A DNA stretch of 64,000 bases from Legionella birminghamensis (GTDB lineage: Bacteria; Pseudomonadota; Gammaproteobacteria; Legionellales; Legionellaceae), in NCBI RefSeq assembly GCF_900452515.1, contig NZ_UGNW01000001.1, forward strand, positions 3,431,501-3,495,500, given 5' to 3'. Below the pieces are notes generated by a model. It was not told the DNA's origin, did not search any database, and saw only the letters and a list, made by a program, of their open reading frames with translations. Positions 34,374-44,569 of the stretch are shown piece by piece (positions within the stretch are counted from its first letter, which is position 1; every line of letters begins with the position of its first letter). The position numbers and the translations under genes were made by a program.

Positions 34374-34618
34374 AGCTATCTACACAAATGTTTTCCCCGT
34401 CCGAATCCCCGCGGCACCGACACCGAATCCCCGCGGCTGCGACCGCGGGGCCCATGCCTGTTTGAGCATGGTCGTCAAACAAGTTTCAATGTTGCCAAAA
34501 AATAGAGTTTAACAGGTAGTCATAAACAAGTCTTCTTAACATTAAATTGGCTTCGTGTGGGCCCCGCGGTCGCAGCCGCGGGGATTCGATCGCTTTTAAT
34601 TCTCATGCACTTGTATCA
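34374..34618. repeat. MITE-like palindromic element, copy with degraded right end
   Basis: The left terminal repeat AGCTATCTACACAAATG is intact (34374-34390). Palindrome cores lie at 34429-34450 and 34562-34583 in opposite orientation. The spacer includes TTTCAATGTTGCCAAAAAA (34483-34501), shared with the copies at 43.7 and 57.1 kb. The right terminal repeat is only partly recognisable (ATGCACTTGTATCAATAGCT, near 34603-34622). It fills the gap of about 345 bp between the convergent VUT-like gene and glmU; nothing else is seen there. Confidence 0.75.
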
Positions 34619-34676
34619 ATAGCTATGGGATGGGGCAAAGACCGCGGGGCGCACACCGCCTGGTTTCGTGAACAGA

Positions 34677-36050
34677 TTAACGCTTTTCTTCCTTCACTGG
34701 CCTTTTCCAGCCATACACCGTCTTCTGGCGGTTTTCACTCAATGTAAGTTCATCCGCAGGAACATTTTTTCTAATCGTGCTGCCGGCGCCTATGGTAGCG
34801 TTTGTGCCTATAGTTACCGGCGCAACTAATTGAGTATCCGAACCGACAAACACCCCATCCTCAATAATGGTCTGGTGCTTATTTACCCCATCGTAATTAC
34901 AGGTTATTGTACCGGCACCAATATTCACATCCCGGCCAATCCGTACATCTCCCAGATAGCTTAGATGGCTTGCTTTGGAATGTTCATCCAATAAGGCATT
35001 TTTGGTTTCGACAAAATTCCCGATTTTACAAAAAGAGGCAAGCCGGGTGCCGGGACGCAGACGGGCGTAGGGACCAATCTGGCATTGCGCAGCGATCTCC
35101 GCCTGGTCAATTACGCTGCCAGGCAGAATCTCTGTCCCCACACCTATGCTGCTATTACGGATAAAGCAATTAGGGCCGACCTGACAACCGTCCTCTAAAA
35201 TAACCTTACCGATAAATACACAGTTGACATCAATAAAAACATCTTTACCGCAAACTAATTCGCCGCGAATATCCAAGCGGGCTGCGTCAGCAATCGATAC
35301 GCCTGACAAAAGGAGCTTTTCGGCTTGCCGCTGCTGCCATATCCGTTCCAGTTGCTGCAGCTGCAACTGATTATTAACCCCCTGGATTTCAATGTTATCC
35401 CTGGCGGTAATCGATTGCACCATTTGCTCCTCTTGCACTGCCAGGGCGATAATATCTGTCAGATAATACTCCCCCTGGGCATTATTACTGCCGAGTTTAG
35501 GCAGCCAGCGCTTTAGATCACCGGCATTGGCACAGCAAATACCACTATAGATTTCCTTAATCTGCTTTTGCTGTTCATTCGCGTCTTTTTCTTCGACAAT
35601 ACCGTAAATAGCAGAATTGCCATCCCGCAATATTCGGCCCAATCCAAACGGATTGTCCAAATTAGCCAGTAGAAGACTTAATTGATTGAAACTGCCGGAT
35701 TGTCTGATTAAATGCTCCAGTGTATCGACACTAATCAGGGGAACATCTGCCGAAAGAATCAGTACTCTGGACTCGTCGGGAATAAAAGGCAAGGCCTGCA
35801 TGACAGCATGGCCCGTACCCAGTTGCTTTTCCTGCAACACCCAATTCACATCCAGAGACGACAGCGCCTCGCGTACCAGGGCGCCGCCATTGCCGTATAT
35901 GATATGAACCGCCTCAGGCTTTAGGCTTTGAGCTGCCTCCACCACCCAGGATAGCATGGGTTTACCTGCCAACTTATGCAGCACTTTGGGTGTATTGGAA
36001 TACATCCTTTTTCCCATTCCAGCTGCTAAAATAATGATGTGTAGAGACAT
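34677..36050 (-). CDS. glmU: Bifunctional N-acetylglucosamine-1-P uridyltransferase / glucosamine-1-P acetyltransferase
   Basis: The enzyme makes UDP-GlcNAc for peptidoglycan and LPS. The 457-residue protein has the N-terminal pyrophosphorylase motif ILAAGMGKRMYSNTPKVLH (residues 6-24), with EKQLGTGHAVMQ and NAQGEYYLTDI further on. From about residue 250 there is a left-handed beta-helix of hexapeptide repeats, including GPYARLRPGTRL, KIGNFVETKNA, GAGTITCNYDGVNKHQT and GAGSTI. Both catalytic halves look complete. The start is the only reasonable ATG. Confidence 0.97.
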   Translation of the reverse strand: MSLHIIILAAGMGKRMYSNTPKVLHKLAGKPMLSWVVEAAQSLKPEAVHIIYGNGGALVREALSSLDVNWVLQEKQLGTGHAVMQALPFIPDESRVLILSADVPLISVDTLEHLIRQSGSFNQLSLLLANLDNPFGLGRILRDGNSAIYGIVEEKDANEQQKQIKEIYSGICCANAGDLKRWLPKLGSNNAQGEYYLTDIIALAVQEEQMVQSITARDNIEIQGVNNQLQLQQLERIWQQRQAEKLLLSGVSIADAARLDIRGELVCGKDVFIDVNCVFIGKVILEDGCQVGPNCFIRNSSIGVGTEILPGSVIDQAEIAAQCQIGPYARLRPGTRLASFCKIGNFVETKNALLDEHSKASHLSYLGDVRIGRDVNIGAGTITCNYDGVNKHQTIIEDGVFVGSDTQLVAPVTIGTNATIGAGSTIRKNVPADELTLSENRQKTVYGWKRPVKEEKR

Positions 36051-36124
36051 CTTTCAAATTCTCCTGTAAAAACAAGCTCTTTTACTGTTTAGGGCGGTGT
36101 TGAATTAAACACTCTGCGTCTGTA

Positions 36125-36152
36125 TTGCTAATCCTGAAATTACTGTTATGAT
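36125..36152 (+). promoter_or_regulatory. Candidate sigma70 promoter for orphan gene at 36182
   Basis: TTGCTA (36125-36130) and TATGAT (36147-36152) are spaced by 16 bp. AAGGAG then follows at 36169-36174 and the ATG at 36182, a compact and convincing start region. Confidence 0.5.
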
Positions 36153-36181
36153 AAAAAAATTGCAACAAAAGGAGTAGTGCA

Positions 36182-37153
36182 ATGACAATGTATTTGGAAA
36201 TAGTGCGATTCCATATTAAAAAAGAAATATTAAATTATACAGGCAAATCTGTAGCAAATGAAAATTCATGGTGGAATGCTGCAGCCGCTGTTGCTACATC
36301 GGTCACTGGTATTGAAATGGGAATTGATTCCGAGCTTTCAGGGGCAAAGAGAGATATCGGAAGTATAATTATTGAAGACCTGAAGAAAATTACGCTTGAA
36401 AAAGCAGCTGTAGCGGTAAAAAAGACTTCAGATGACGAAGAAGATGTCGAAGCGGATAAAAGTTCCGATAAAAAGGAGGTTCCATTAGCGAAAACAGACA
36501 CAGAGCTTCATAATGAAGTTAATGCAATTCTTACCCGGAATCAGGCTACCTCATCTATAAAAGCGGATGAAAAACATAAAGAAGACGGAACATTTGAATC
36601 CAAGATTGATTTATGTATCAAATTGGCAAATAAGCTGAACGAGCGCTTTGCAAAAGCAGGTTTGGCAAATATCAGTTTTTCTTTACACCCCGTAACTGGT
36701 GCACTTCAGACAGATGATCCACTTGATATTTTCAGATATTGGATGGCCCAGTATATATATAAAAATGTCAGCGAGGAGGTTTACGGGCGGAAAAGCTGGG
36801 GCTTCTGGGGAAATCCAAAGGAACTAGCTGATGAGAAGGAAAGTCTGATTAAAAGAATTCTCATCACCCTAACTGACGATCTTGATACCCTTGACAAACA
36901 TCACCCCAGATATCTTGAGAAACGCAGGGAGAGAGTCCTGGAATACATCAAACAACTGAGCGAAGGGAACCTGAAAGCAATTGACGAACGAAGTACTAAT
37001 GTATCAGCTCCCTGCACGATTAATGTGCTGGCCTCATTTTCCATTGAATTAGGAAAATTAAGACCCGCAGAAGGGTATTTAAAACATTGCCTTGATCAAG
37101 CTCAAACTATAATAACCGAACCGAAGCACGCCGCATTACCGACGCTTTCCTAG
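36182..37153 (+). CDS. Orphan hydrophilic protein, possible effector
   Basis: The 323-residue product is not recognised. It has an Ala-rich stretch (WWNAAAAVATSVTG, about residues 30-43), a highly acidic/lysine-rich linker (SDDEEDVEADKSSDKKE, about 83-99) and a helical C-terminal half. There is no signal peptide or membrane span. A strong ribosome binding site and a plausible promoter precede it, so it is a well-defined gene. It is convergent with ansA. The charged linker and orphan status are seen in many Legionella secreted proteins, but nothing shows secretion here. Confidence 0.68.
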   Translation: MTMYLEIVRFHIKKEILNYTGKSVANENSWWNAAAAVATSVTGIEMGIDSELSGAKRDIGSIIIEDLKKITLEKAAVAVKKTSDDEEDVEADKSSDKKEVPLAKTDTELHNEVNAILTRNQATSSIKADEKHKEDGTFESKIDLCIKLANKLNERFAKAGLANISFSLHPVTGALQTDDPLDIFRYWMAQYIYKNVSEEVYGRKSWGFWGNPKELADEKESLIKRILITLTDDLDTLDKHHPRYLEKRRERVLEYIKQLSEGNLKAIDERSTNVSAPCTINVLASFSIELGKLRPAEGYLKHCLDQAQTIITEPKHAALPTLS

Positions 37154-37188
37154 ACAAAGCTCAATCGAGGAAGAAAATAAGCTTTTGC

Positions 37189-38226
37189 TTAACTCTTCCT
37201 CCATTTAAGGTCGGTCTCTGTCAGTTCACCGCACAGGTTTTTCTCCAGTGCCTCCTTGATCTTTACCACAGACAGGTTTTTACTGAACAAATAAAGCAAT
37301 TTGCAATGCGCCGCTTCCGGAGTCATGTCATGGCCGCTGATTAATCCGGCATCTTTCAGCGTATGACCAGTTGCATATTGGTTCATCTCGACACAGCCTT
37401 GCTGGCATTGGGTACAGTTTACAATGATGACCCCGCGTTTGCCGGCCTCTTCCAGCATTTGCAGGAAACGCAAATCATTATTTTGGGCATTGCCTGCGCC
37501 ATAGGTTTCAAGCACCAGGCCGCGCAGGGGCTGTTGCAGGAGCGCTTGCAGCACATCAGTGGAAAACCCGGGGAATAATCTGAAGTTTGCGATGAAATGC
37601 GGGCTGATAGTTTGTAAATGAAACGGTTTTTTGGCAGGCGGCAGGATTAAGTCCTGATTTATTTTTATATCGATGCCAACGCTCGCCAGTAAGGGAAAAT
37701 TCGGAGAGGCAAAGGCGTCAAAATGCTGTGCGGAAACTTTTTGGCTTCGGTTGCCCCTTAATAATCGCTGATTGAAATATATACAGACTTCCGCAACAGG
37801 CTGGTGCACGCAAAGCCATAAAGAGGTCAGGATATTATCATAGGCGTCATTCCTAACTTCAGACAGGGGGATTTGTGATCCGGTAAGAATCACCGGCTTA
37901 TTTAGATTTTCCAGCATGAAGGAAAGCGCTGATGCCGTATAAGCCATGGTATCGGTACCATGAAAAATGACAAAGCCGTCAAACTGATCGTAATTAGAGG
38001 CAATATCGCAGGCAATCTGATTCCAGTCATTGAGTGTCATATTGGATGAATCCAGCAGCGGGGAATATTCCTTAATCTCATACTCCGGCATGCCTGGATG
38101 CTCCAGGGCGTGCATTTGCTTTAGTGCATGCTGCACATATCCCTGGGCTGGCTCGTAGCCGTGATCCGTTTTGATACTGCTGATGGTACCGCCGGTATTA
38201 ATGATCAGAACGCGTTTTTTCTTCAT
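37189..38226 (-). CDS. ansA: Cytoplasmic type I L-asparaginase
   Basis: This enzyme hydrolyses L-asparagine to aspartate and ammonia. The 345-residue protein has the first catalytic threonine in LIINTGGTISSIK (residues 7-19) and the second in VIFHGTDTMAYTASAL (about 86-101). The downstream NILTSLWLCV and VNCTQCQQGCVEMNQY also fit AnsA. No signal peptide is present, consistent with the cytoplasmic low-affinity enzyme. Confidence 0.94.
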   Translation of the reverse strand: MKKKRVLIINTGGTISSIKTDHGYEPAQGYVQHALKQMHALEHPGMPEYEIKEYSPLLDSSNMTLNDWNQIACDIASNYDQFDGFVIFHGTDTMAYTASALSFMLENLNKPVILTGSQIPLSEVRNDAYDNILTSLWLCVHQPVAEVCIYFNQRLLRGNRSQKVSAQHFDAFASPNFPLLASVGIDIKINQDLILPPAKKPFHLQTISPHFIANFRLFPGFSTDVLQALLQQPLRGLVLETYGAGNAQNNDLRFLQMLEEAGKRGVIIVNCTQCQQGCVEMNQYATGHTLKDAGLISGHDMTPEAAHCKLLYLFSKNLSVVKIKEALEKNLCGELTETDLKWRKS

Positions 38227-38356
38227 AAACGGTCAAAAATAAACAAAACAGCTATTATTTTAGTGTTGGAATCAAGTTAAATACAGTTTTATTTGCTCGG
38301 ATTGACAGTTTGTGAAAAAATCAGGGCATTAAGAGTTTAGTGTAAGTAGTAAAGTC

Positions 38357-38881
38357 ATGGTAATTGATCGTGCCGGATATCGGCTGAATGTCGGTATAAT
38401 TCTGGTGAACGACTCCGGCCGGGTTTTTTGGGGAAGGCGCCACGGGCATGATGCCTGGCAGTTTCCTCAAGGGGGACTGGCAGCGGGTGAAACGTCACTG
38501 GAAGCGATGTACCGGGAGCTAAAGGAAGAAGTTGGTCTGGATCGGGATGACATTGAGGTCTTGGGCGTCACCAAACGCTGGTTAAAATATCGCCTGCCCA
38601 AGCAATACTTAAGACATGGCAGCGAACCGCTGGTTATCGGTCAAAAGCAGAAATGGTATCTTTTACGTTTGCTGACCAGTGAACAGAAACTGCGCCTTGA
38701 CCTAAGCGACTCGCCCGAGTTTGACAGTTGGCGATGGATAGATTATCACGAGCCGCAGGAGCAGGTTATTTTTTTTAAACGGCAAGTTTATGCCCAGGCA
38801 ATGAAAGAGCTGGAGCATTTATTAAGAAAACGGCGCACGCCCTATGGCATTCGACGAAAGCGAGGTAACCAAAGTCGATAA
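38357..38881 (+). CDS. rppH: RNA pyrophosphohydrolase (Nudix)
   Basis: This enzyme removes pyrophosphate from the 5' end of mRNA and so triggers RNase E decay. The 174-residue protein contains the Nudix box GGLAAGETSLEAMYRELKEE followed by VGL (about residues 38-60) and the RppH-type DAWQFPQGG lead-in and W-L-KY-LP segment. ptsP starts immediately after its stop codon. The order rppH-ptsP-lgt-thyA is conserved in many gammaproteobacteria. Confidence 0.96.
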   Translation: MVIDRAGYRLNVGIILVNDSGRVFWGRRHGHDAWQFPQGGLAAGETSLEAMYRELKEEVGLDRDDIEVLGVTKRWLKYRLPKQYLRHGSEPLVIGQKQKWYLLRLLTSEQKLRLDLSDSPEFDSWRWIDYHEPQEQVIFFKRQVYAQAMKELEHLLRKRRTPYGIRRKRGNQSR

Positions 38882-41173
38882 ATGTTAAAAATACTTAAGC
38901 GAATAGTTCAGGATGTAACTACAGCCAACCATTTAAGTGATGCATTGTCCATTCTCGTTCAGCGTGTCCGCAAAGCGGTCAGCGCGGACGCGGTATCCGT
39001 TTTTCTGATTGACAACAAACATGCCGAGTATGTGCTGGTCGCTACTGACGGCTTAAATAAAATGGCGGAATATCGGGTACGGGTTGCTTTGGATAGCGGT
39101 ATTATCGGCCTGGTTGGCCGGCGCGAAGAACCTATCAATCTGGAGAATGCCCCCACTCATCCTGAGTTTCACCAGAATCCTTTAATCGGCGAAGAGCATC
39201 TGAAAGCATTTTTGGGTGTGCCTATTATTCAACATCGTAAGCTGTATGGTGTATTAACCGTTCAACAGGCGGAACAACGTTGCTTCGATGACGCTGAAGA
39301 AGCATTCCTTATCACGCTGGCCGCCCAGCTTGGCGGGATTATTGCGCAGGCTGAAGCCACCGGTGAACTCATCCAGATCACCCAGCCCAAACCCACTGGC
39401 AGCCAAAAAATTGAAGCAACGCAAACCGCCCTGACCGGGGTAGGCAGCGTGCCAGGCGTGGGTATTGGCACCGCAGTCGTTGTTTATCCCCCCGCAGACA
39501 TTGACGCTGTCCCCCGGCATAATATCGAGGATGTCGAACAGGAAGCAGCCACCTTTTTTGATGCCCTGCAGATTGCCCGGCAGGATATGCAAAGGCTGAG
39601 TAAACGTATGAAGCATACGGTTGCGGAAGAAGAGCATGCCCTGTTTGATGTGTATATCCGTATTCTGGACAAAGACAGTCTGGGTACCGAAGTTGAAGAA
39701 GTCATCCGCGCTGAAAAACTAAGCGCCCAGGCAGCACTATCGAGTGTAATCAAGAAGCACATCCAGCAGTTTGAAAGCATGGAGGATGATTATTTACGTG
39801 AACGTGCCAGTGATTTCCGTGATCTGGGACGCCGGGTATTGGCTGAACTGCAACGGACCCAGCGCGAAGAAATTGTTTATCCCAAACGCACCATTCTAGT
39901 CGGTGAGGAGATTACTGCATCGGCGCTGGCTGAAGTACCGGAAGGGCATTTAGCCGGCGTGGTGTCAGCCAAAGGGGCTAATAATTCGCATGTGGCAATC
40001 CTGGCCCGTGCGCTCGGTGTACCGACAGTTATGGGCGTTCGCGGCTTAAAAACCGAGTATCTGATGGAAAGGGCGGTGATTGTCGATGGCTTTTTAGGCC
40101 ATGTGTATATTTCTCCCAATCGCACGGTTCTCGCTGAGTTCAAGAAGCTGGCCCAGGAAGAACATGATCTGAACCAGACCTTGGTAAGCCTTCGCGATAA
40201 ACCCGCTGAAACGCTGGATAATTATAAGGTTTCTCTGCAGGTCAATACTGGTCTGGCAATGGATGCCGGCTTGTCAATGAGCGTAGGCGCAGAGGGTGTT
40301 GGCTTATACCGTTCTGAAGTACCCTTCATGAGCCGGGATCGCTTCCCATCGGAAGATGAGCAATACATTATATACCGGCAGATTCTAAAGGCATTTGCCC
40401 CACGCTTTGTAACTATGCGCACTCTGGATATTGGCGGTGATAAGATACTGCCTTATTTCCCGGTAGAAGAGGAAAACCCCTATCTGGGATGGCGCGGCAT
40501 TCGCGTAACACTCGATCATCCAGACGTATTCCTGATGCAGATAAGGGCCATGATCCGTGCAAGTGAAGAATTAAATAATCTCCGGATTATGCTGCCCATG
40601 GTGACCACGATTAGCGAGGTTGAGGAGACTGCCCTGTTAATTGAGCAGGCCTACCATGAGTTGCTGGAAGAGGGATGCCGCATTGAGAAACCCAAATTGG
40701 GCGTTATGATTGAAGTGCCAGCCGCTGTTTACCTGGCTCGGGAATTAGCAAAGCGGGTGGATTTTCTATCAGTGGGCAGTAATGATTTGACTCAGTATTT
40801 ACTGGCAGTTGATCGCAATAATGCAAGGGTTGCCGGGCTTTATGAAGCCTTTCATCCGGCGATGCTAAAAACGCTGATGCGTGTTGTAGAGGGGGGGCAT
40901 TCAGCCGGTGTTGAAGTCAGCATCTGCGGTGAAATGGCAAGCGATCCTCTGGCCGTCATGTTATTGCTGGCGATGGGATTTGATACCTTGAGCATGAACT
41001 CTACCAGTTTGCCGCGGGTTAAATGGATCATTCGCAATGTCTCACTAGCCACTTGCCGTAAGATTTTAGCCGATGTGCTGGAAATGGAACATCCAGCAGA
41101 AATTAAACTGTACTTACAGACTGCACTTGAAAATGAGGGCCTCGGGGGCTTAATCCGGGCTGGGAAGTCGTGA
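38882..41173 (+). CDS. ptsP: PEP-protein phosphotransferase PtsP (enzyme I-Ntr)
   Basis: This is the first enzyme of the nitrogen-related phosphotransferase chain; it passes phosphate from PEP to NPr. The 763-residue protein has an N-terminal GAF domain (about residues 1-165) and then an enzyme I module: the phosphorylated histidine in KGANNSHVAILARALG (about 364-379), RSEVPFMSRDRFPSE, YLGWRGIR and the C-terminal cysteine in VSICGEMASDP. The GAF domain senses small molecules such as glutamine in other bacteria. There is no gap after rppH, and the stop overlaps the next gene. Confidence 0.96.
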   Translation: MLKILKRIVQDVTTANHLSDALSILVQRVRKAVSADAVSVFLIDNKHAEYVLVATDGLNKMAEYRVRVALDSGIIGLVGRREEPINLENAPTHPEFHQNPLIGEEHLKAFLGVPIIQHRKLYGVLTVQQAEQRCFDDAEEAFLITLAAQLGGIIAQAEATGELIQITQPKPTGSQKIEATQTALTGVGSVPGVGIGTAVVVYPPADIDAVPRHNIEDVEQEAATFFDALQIARQDMQRLSKRMKHTVAEEEHALFDVYIRILDKDSLGTEVEEVIRAEKLSAQAALSSVIKKHIQQFESMEDDYLRERASDFRDLGRRVLAELQRTQREEIVYPKRTILVGEEITASALAEVPEGHLAGVVSAKGANNSHVAILARALGVPTVMGVRGLKTEYLMERAVIVDGFLGHVYISPNRTVLAEFKKLAQEEHDLNQTLVSLRDKPAETLDNYKVSLQVNTGLAMDAGLSMSVGAEGVGLYRSEVPFMSRDRFPSEDEQYIIYRQILKAFAPRFVTMRTLDIGGDKILPYFPVEEENPYLGWRGIRVTLDHPDVFLMQIRAMIRASEELNNLRIMLPMVTTISEVEETALLIEQAYHELLEEGCRIEKPKLGVMIEVPAAVYLARELAKRVDFLSVGSNDLTQYLLAVDRNNARVAGLYEAFHPAMLKTLMRVVEGGHSAGVEVSICGEMASDPLAVMLLLAMGFDTLSMNSTSLPRVKWIIRNVSLATCRKILADVLEMEHPAEIKLYLQTALENEGLGGLIRAGKS

Positions 41174-41982
41174 GCAATATTTTATTATTCAATGGGCTTG
41201 CCTATTCTCTTACCGGTATATTTGCCGGGTTAATGGCTGGACTTTTAGGCATTGGCGGTGGAATTATTGTTGTGCCTGCCCTGCTTTTTCTATTTGAACA
41301 AAATCCATTAATCACCAACGAGTTAGCCCCCCATCTGGCCGTCGGCAGTTCGCTGGCAGTTATGGTTTTCAGCTCGCTGGCAGCCATTTGGGCGCATCAT
41401 CAGCGTGCCAATGTTTCATGGCCGCTTTTTAATCATGTCTGGCCCGGGCTGGCAACAGGGGTTATGCTTGCGGCAGCCATAGCAAGGATATTGCCCGCTT
41501 ATTGGCTCAAAGCCTTGCTCGGTATTTTTCTCGTCGGGGCGGCAATCCGCATGCGATCCGGACTGCCTTCCCGAACGCAGGGCAGCTTTCCTGCCGCCTG
41601 GATTAATCATTCCTTCAGTTTGTTCACTGGTTTTATCTCCGGGCTGTTGGGAATAGGCGGCGGACTGATAATTGTTCCCTATTTAGCTTATTGCGGCGTG
41701 GATATTAAAAAAATTGCTGGTATTTCCGCTCTTTGCACCCTGACTGTTGGCGCAATAGGATGTATCGCCTTTACTATTGCTGGCTATACTGACACACAGC
41801 TCCCCTCAGGGGCCTGCGGCTATGTCTACTGGCCGGCAGTTCTTCCCATTGCCGTAAGCAGTATTTTATTTGCGCCAGCGGGGGTCAGTTTGAATTACCG
41901 TTTACCGGTAAAACAGTTAAACTATATTTTTATTTTTATGTTAATTGTTACTGCTGTGCATTTACTTTGGGACTTCTTTTAA
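41170..41982 (+). CDS. TauE/SafE-family anion permease
   Basis: The 270-residue inner-membrane protein has about eight hydrophobic segments. The two-fold repeated family motif is visible as [15 protein letters not shown] (about residues 24-38) and [15 protein letters not shown] (about 158-172). Family members export sulfite, sulfoacetate or related organosulfur anions; the substrate here is unknown. GTG 41170 overlaps the ptsP stop (GTGA). It is inserted between ptsP and lgt in the otherwise conserved operon. Confidence 0.9.
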   Translation: MSNILLFNGLAYSLTGIFAGLMAGLLGIGGGIIVVPALLFLFEQNPLITNELAPHLAVGSSLAVMVFSSLAAIWAHHQRANVSWPLFNHVWPGLATGVMLAAAIARILPAYWLKALLGIFLVGAAIRMRSGLPSRTQGSFPAAWINHSFSLFTGFISGLLGIGGGLIIVPYLAYCGVDIKKIAGISALCTLTVGAIGCIAFTIAGYTDTQLPSGACGYVYWPAVLPIAVSSILFAPAGVSLNYRLPVKQLNYIFIFMLIVTAVHLLWDFF

Positions 41983-42002
41983 ACTGTTTAATCGAGGCAT
42001 AC

Positions 42003-42785
42003 ATGCTAACTTATCCCATTATTAATCCCGTCGCTTTTTCGCTGGGTCCAGTGCAGGTACACTGGTATGGACTGATGTATCTGCTTGGATTTCTTATGGC
42101 CTGGCTTCTGGCGCGCTTACGAGTCAGGTTATACCATTTAAACTGGAGTGCCGAGCAGGTAAGCGATCTTATTTTTTATGCTGCGCTCGGCGTTATTATC
42201 GGCGGCCGTGTCGGCTATATGCTTTTTTACAATACCCATCAGCTGATTAGCGCTCCCTGGGCTTTATTTAAACTCTGGGAAGGGGGCATGTCCTTCCATG
42301 GCGGTTTAATTGGGGTCGCTTTGGCCTTGTGGTTATTCGCGCGGCGTATGCAGAAACCCTTTCTCGAGGTCGCAGATTTCATTGCGCCGCTGGTACCTCT
42401 TGGCCTTGCAGCTGGACGTGCTGGCAATTTTATCAATGGTGAATTGTGGGGACGGGTGACCGATGTGCCCTGGGCAATGATCTTCCCTGGCAGTGACGGC
42501 CAGCCGCGTCATCCCTCACAGCTCTATGAATTAGGCCTGGAAGGGCTTGTACTTTTCATCGTAGTCTGGTTATATGCGTCTAAAAAACGTCCAACAGGCT
42601 GTGTATCAGCTGTTTTTTTAATCGGCTATTCACTTTGCCGTATTTTTGTAGAATTTTTCCGTGAGCCTGACGTGCAACTCGGCTATTTGGCATTTGATTC
42701 GCTGACCATGGGGCAATTGCTCTCAATTCCCATGCTGTTAGCCGGATTATGTTTATGGTGGGTAAAACAATGCAAACCTATTTAG
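42003..42785 (+). CDS. lgt: Prolipoprotein diacylglyceryl transferase
   Basis: This inner-membrane enzyme transfers diacylglycerol to the lipobox cysteine of prolipoproteins, the first step of lipoprotein maturation. From ATG 42003 it has 260 residues, about seven spans and the Lgt signature [14 protein letters not shown] (about residues 139-152), plus [10 protein letters not shown] and FHGGLIGV. The ATG has GAGG at good spacing; the earlier in-frame start at 41967 would overlap the previous gene. thyA starts 16 bases before its stop codon. Confidence 0.97.
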   Translation: MLTYPIINPVAFSLGPVQVHWYGLMYLLGFLMAWLLARLRVRLYHLNWSAEQVSDLIFYAALGVIIGGRVGYMLFYNTHQLISAPWALFKLWEGGMSFHGGLIGVALALWLFARRMQKPFLEVADFIAPLVPLGLAAGRAGNFINGELWGRVTDVPWAMIFPGSDGQPRHPSQLYELGLEGLVLFIVVWLYASKKRPTGCVSAVFLIGYSLCRIFVEFFREPDVQLGYLAFDSLTMGQLLSIPMLLAGLCLWWVKQCKPI

Positions 42786-43564
42786 ATTTACTGACACATA
42801 TTTTAAAAAATGGTACAGAAAAAACGGATCGAACCGGTACCGGGACTCTCTCGGTTTTTGGTTATCAGATGCGTTTTGATCTTCGCCAGGGCTTTCCCCT
42901 GGTTACTACTAAAAAACTGCATACCCGCAGCATTATTCATGAATTATTATGGTTTATCAGGGGCGATACCAATATTGCCTATCTCAATGAAAATGGCGTA
43001 AGCATATGGAACGAGTGGGCAGACAGCAATGGCGATCTGGGTCCGGTATACGGGCGGCAATGGCGCAGCTGGCCAACGCCTGAGGGTAAAACGATTGATC
43101 AGCTAAGCGAACTGGTACAGCAGATCAAAAGCAATCCTGACTCCAGACGCTTACTGGTCAGTGCCTGGAATGTGGGTGAACTGGATAAAATGGCTTTGAT
43201 GCCCTGTCATGCACTTTTCCAATTTTATGTAGCCAATGGCCAGCTTTCCTGTCAGCTGTATCAGCGCTCCGCTGATGTGTTTCTCGGCGTTCCCTTCAAT
43301 ATTGCCTCTTATGCCTTATTGACTCACATGGTGGCTCAGCAAACCAATCTCGAGCCAGGGGAATTTATCTGGACGGGCGGCGACTGCCATCTCTACCTGA
43401 ACCATTTGGAACAGGCGCAAACCCAGTTACAAAGAACCCCTTATCCCTTGCCGCAATTGGAAATCAAACGCAAACCAGATTCTTTGTTTGAATACCGCTT
43501 TGAAGATTTTGAAATTGTAAATTATCAATTTCACCCGCTTATCAAGGCACCTATTGCGGTGTAA
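42770..43564 (+). CDS. thyA: Thymidylate synthase
   Basis: This enzyme makes dTMP from dUMP with methylene-tetrahydrofolate. From ATG 42770 the protein has 264 residues, the same as E. coli ThyA. The catalytic cysteine is in [14 protein letters not shown] (about residue 146), and [16 protein letters not shown] binds dUMP. The start at 42749 would add seven residues and is less likely. The gene overlaps lgt by 16 bases, which implies translational coupling. folE and thyA both serve folate metabolism but are not linked. Confidence 0.97.
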   Translation: MQTYLDLLTHILKNGTEKTDRTGTGTLSVFGYQMRFDLRQGFPLVTTKKLHTRSIIHELLWFIRGDTNIAYLNENGVSIWNEWADSNGDLGPVYGRQWRSWPTPEGKTIDQLSELVQQIKSNPDSRRLLVSAWNVGELDKMALMPCHALFQFYVANGQLSCQLYQRSADVFLGVPFNIASYALLTHMVAQQTNLEPGEFIWTGGDCHLYLNHLEQAQTQLQRTPYPLPQLEIKRKPDSLFEYRFEDFEIVNYQFHPLIKAPIAV

Positions 43565-43567
43565 GGC

Positions 43568-43890
43568 ATTCTTCCCGTCGGCGGGGACCTACCATATCCT
43601 CGCGAGCGGCGACCTACCGTATCCCCGCGGCTGCGACCTACCGCATCCCCGCGGCTGCGACCGCGGGGCCCATGTCTGGTGGCCAAAAATGCTCACTGAG
43701 TTTGCATTGTTGCCCCAAAAATAGAGAGTGAAAAGGCACAAGACTAATACCCTGAATAAGCATCATGTGGGCCCCGCGGTCGCAGCCGCGGGGATTCGAT
43801 AGCATTTGTGTAGAGCTCAGGGTCGCAGCCGCGGGGATTCGATAGCATTTTGTGTAGAGCTCAGGGTCGCAGCCGCGGGAATTCGGACGG
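43568..43890. repeat. Palindromic repeat cluster with tandemly duplicated right end
   Basis: Full cores are at 43647-43668 and 43772-43793, and at least four half copies flank them (near 43600-43640, 43825 and 43868). The spacer GTTTGCATTGTTGCCCCAAA (43699-43718) matches the copies at 34.5 and 57.1 kb. On the right, the unit GGTCGCAGCCGCGG-ATTCGATAGCATTTGTGTAGAGCTCAG (broken here for length) is repeated in tandem, so one end of the element has been amplified. It fills the gap between convergent thyA and the ABC ATPase gene. Confidence 0.8.
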
Positions 43891-43894
43891 TCTG

Positions 43895-44569
43895 TCATTG
43901 CAAATGTCCATCTACTAATACCAATTGGCGATCGGTAGCGGCCGCGAACTGCGTATCATGGGTGACTACAATCACTGTCCGCTGATAATGATGCGCAATT
44001 TCCTTAAGCAGAGCTTGCACGTTCTGACTCGCAGCACTGTCTAAATTACCAGTCGGCTCATCCGCCAGGAGCATCACCGGTTCATTCGCTAAGGCTCTGG
44101 CAATGGCTACCCGCTGGCTCTGTCCTCCGGATAACTGTTTGGGTAGTTTGTGCATCTGCTGGCCCAGGCCAAGCTCCTCAAGTAAACCGCTCGCCCGTTT
44201 ATGAATTTCATCTGGCGAAAGCCTGCCCAGGCGTTGCATCGGTAACATGACATTCTCCAATGCGCTGAACTCCGGCAGCAGAAAATGAAACTGAAATATA
44301 AAACCCAATTTGCGCAAACGAATATTAGCCAGCTGTTCTTCCGTGTAATGGCTGATATCTTCATCCTCGATCCAGATGCTGCCTTGCGTGGGGACATCCA
44401 GCAGCCCCAAAAGATAAAGCAGGGAGGATTTTCCTGAACCGGAAGGGCCGGTAATGGCGAGAAATTCCCCCGGTTCAACCTGCAGGCTCACGTCGTTGAC
44501 AAGGGTTATCGGTACTTCTCCCCTTAGTTTTCTGGTTAAATGTTCCACTTTAATGACTGAAGCACTCAT
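43895..44569 (-). CDS. LolD/MacB-type ABC transporter ATPase
   Basis: The 224-residue ATPase has Walker A ITGPSGSGKSSLLYLLG (about residues 39-55), Q-loop GFIFQFHFLLPEFSALENV, signature QLSGGQSQRVAIARALA (about 141-157), Walker B VMLLADEPTGNLDSAA and the H-loop VTHD. The FQFHFLLPEF sequence is closest to LolD, which powers lipoprotein release, but the partner genes are an adaptor and a single permease, as in MacAB- or DevBCA-type exporters. The start overlaps the permease stop by 4 bases. Confidence 0.9.
   Translation of the reverse strand: MSASVIKVEHLTRKLRGEVPITLVNDVSLQVEPGEFLAITGPSGSGKSSLLYLLGLLDVPTQGSIWIEDEDISHYTEEQLANIRLRKLGFIFQFHFLLPEFSALENVMLPMQRLGRLSPDEIHKRASGLLEELGLGQQMHKLPKQLSGGQSQRVAIARALANEPVMLLADEPTGNLDSAASQNVQALLKEIAHHYQRTVIVVTHDTQFAAATDRQLVLVDGHLQ

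Noticed and set aside
43638-43898. 86-codon minus-strand open frame
   Set aside because: It consists almost wholly of palindrome repeats and reads repetitive NPRGCD-type peptides.
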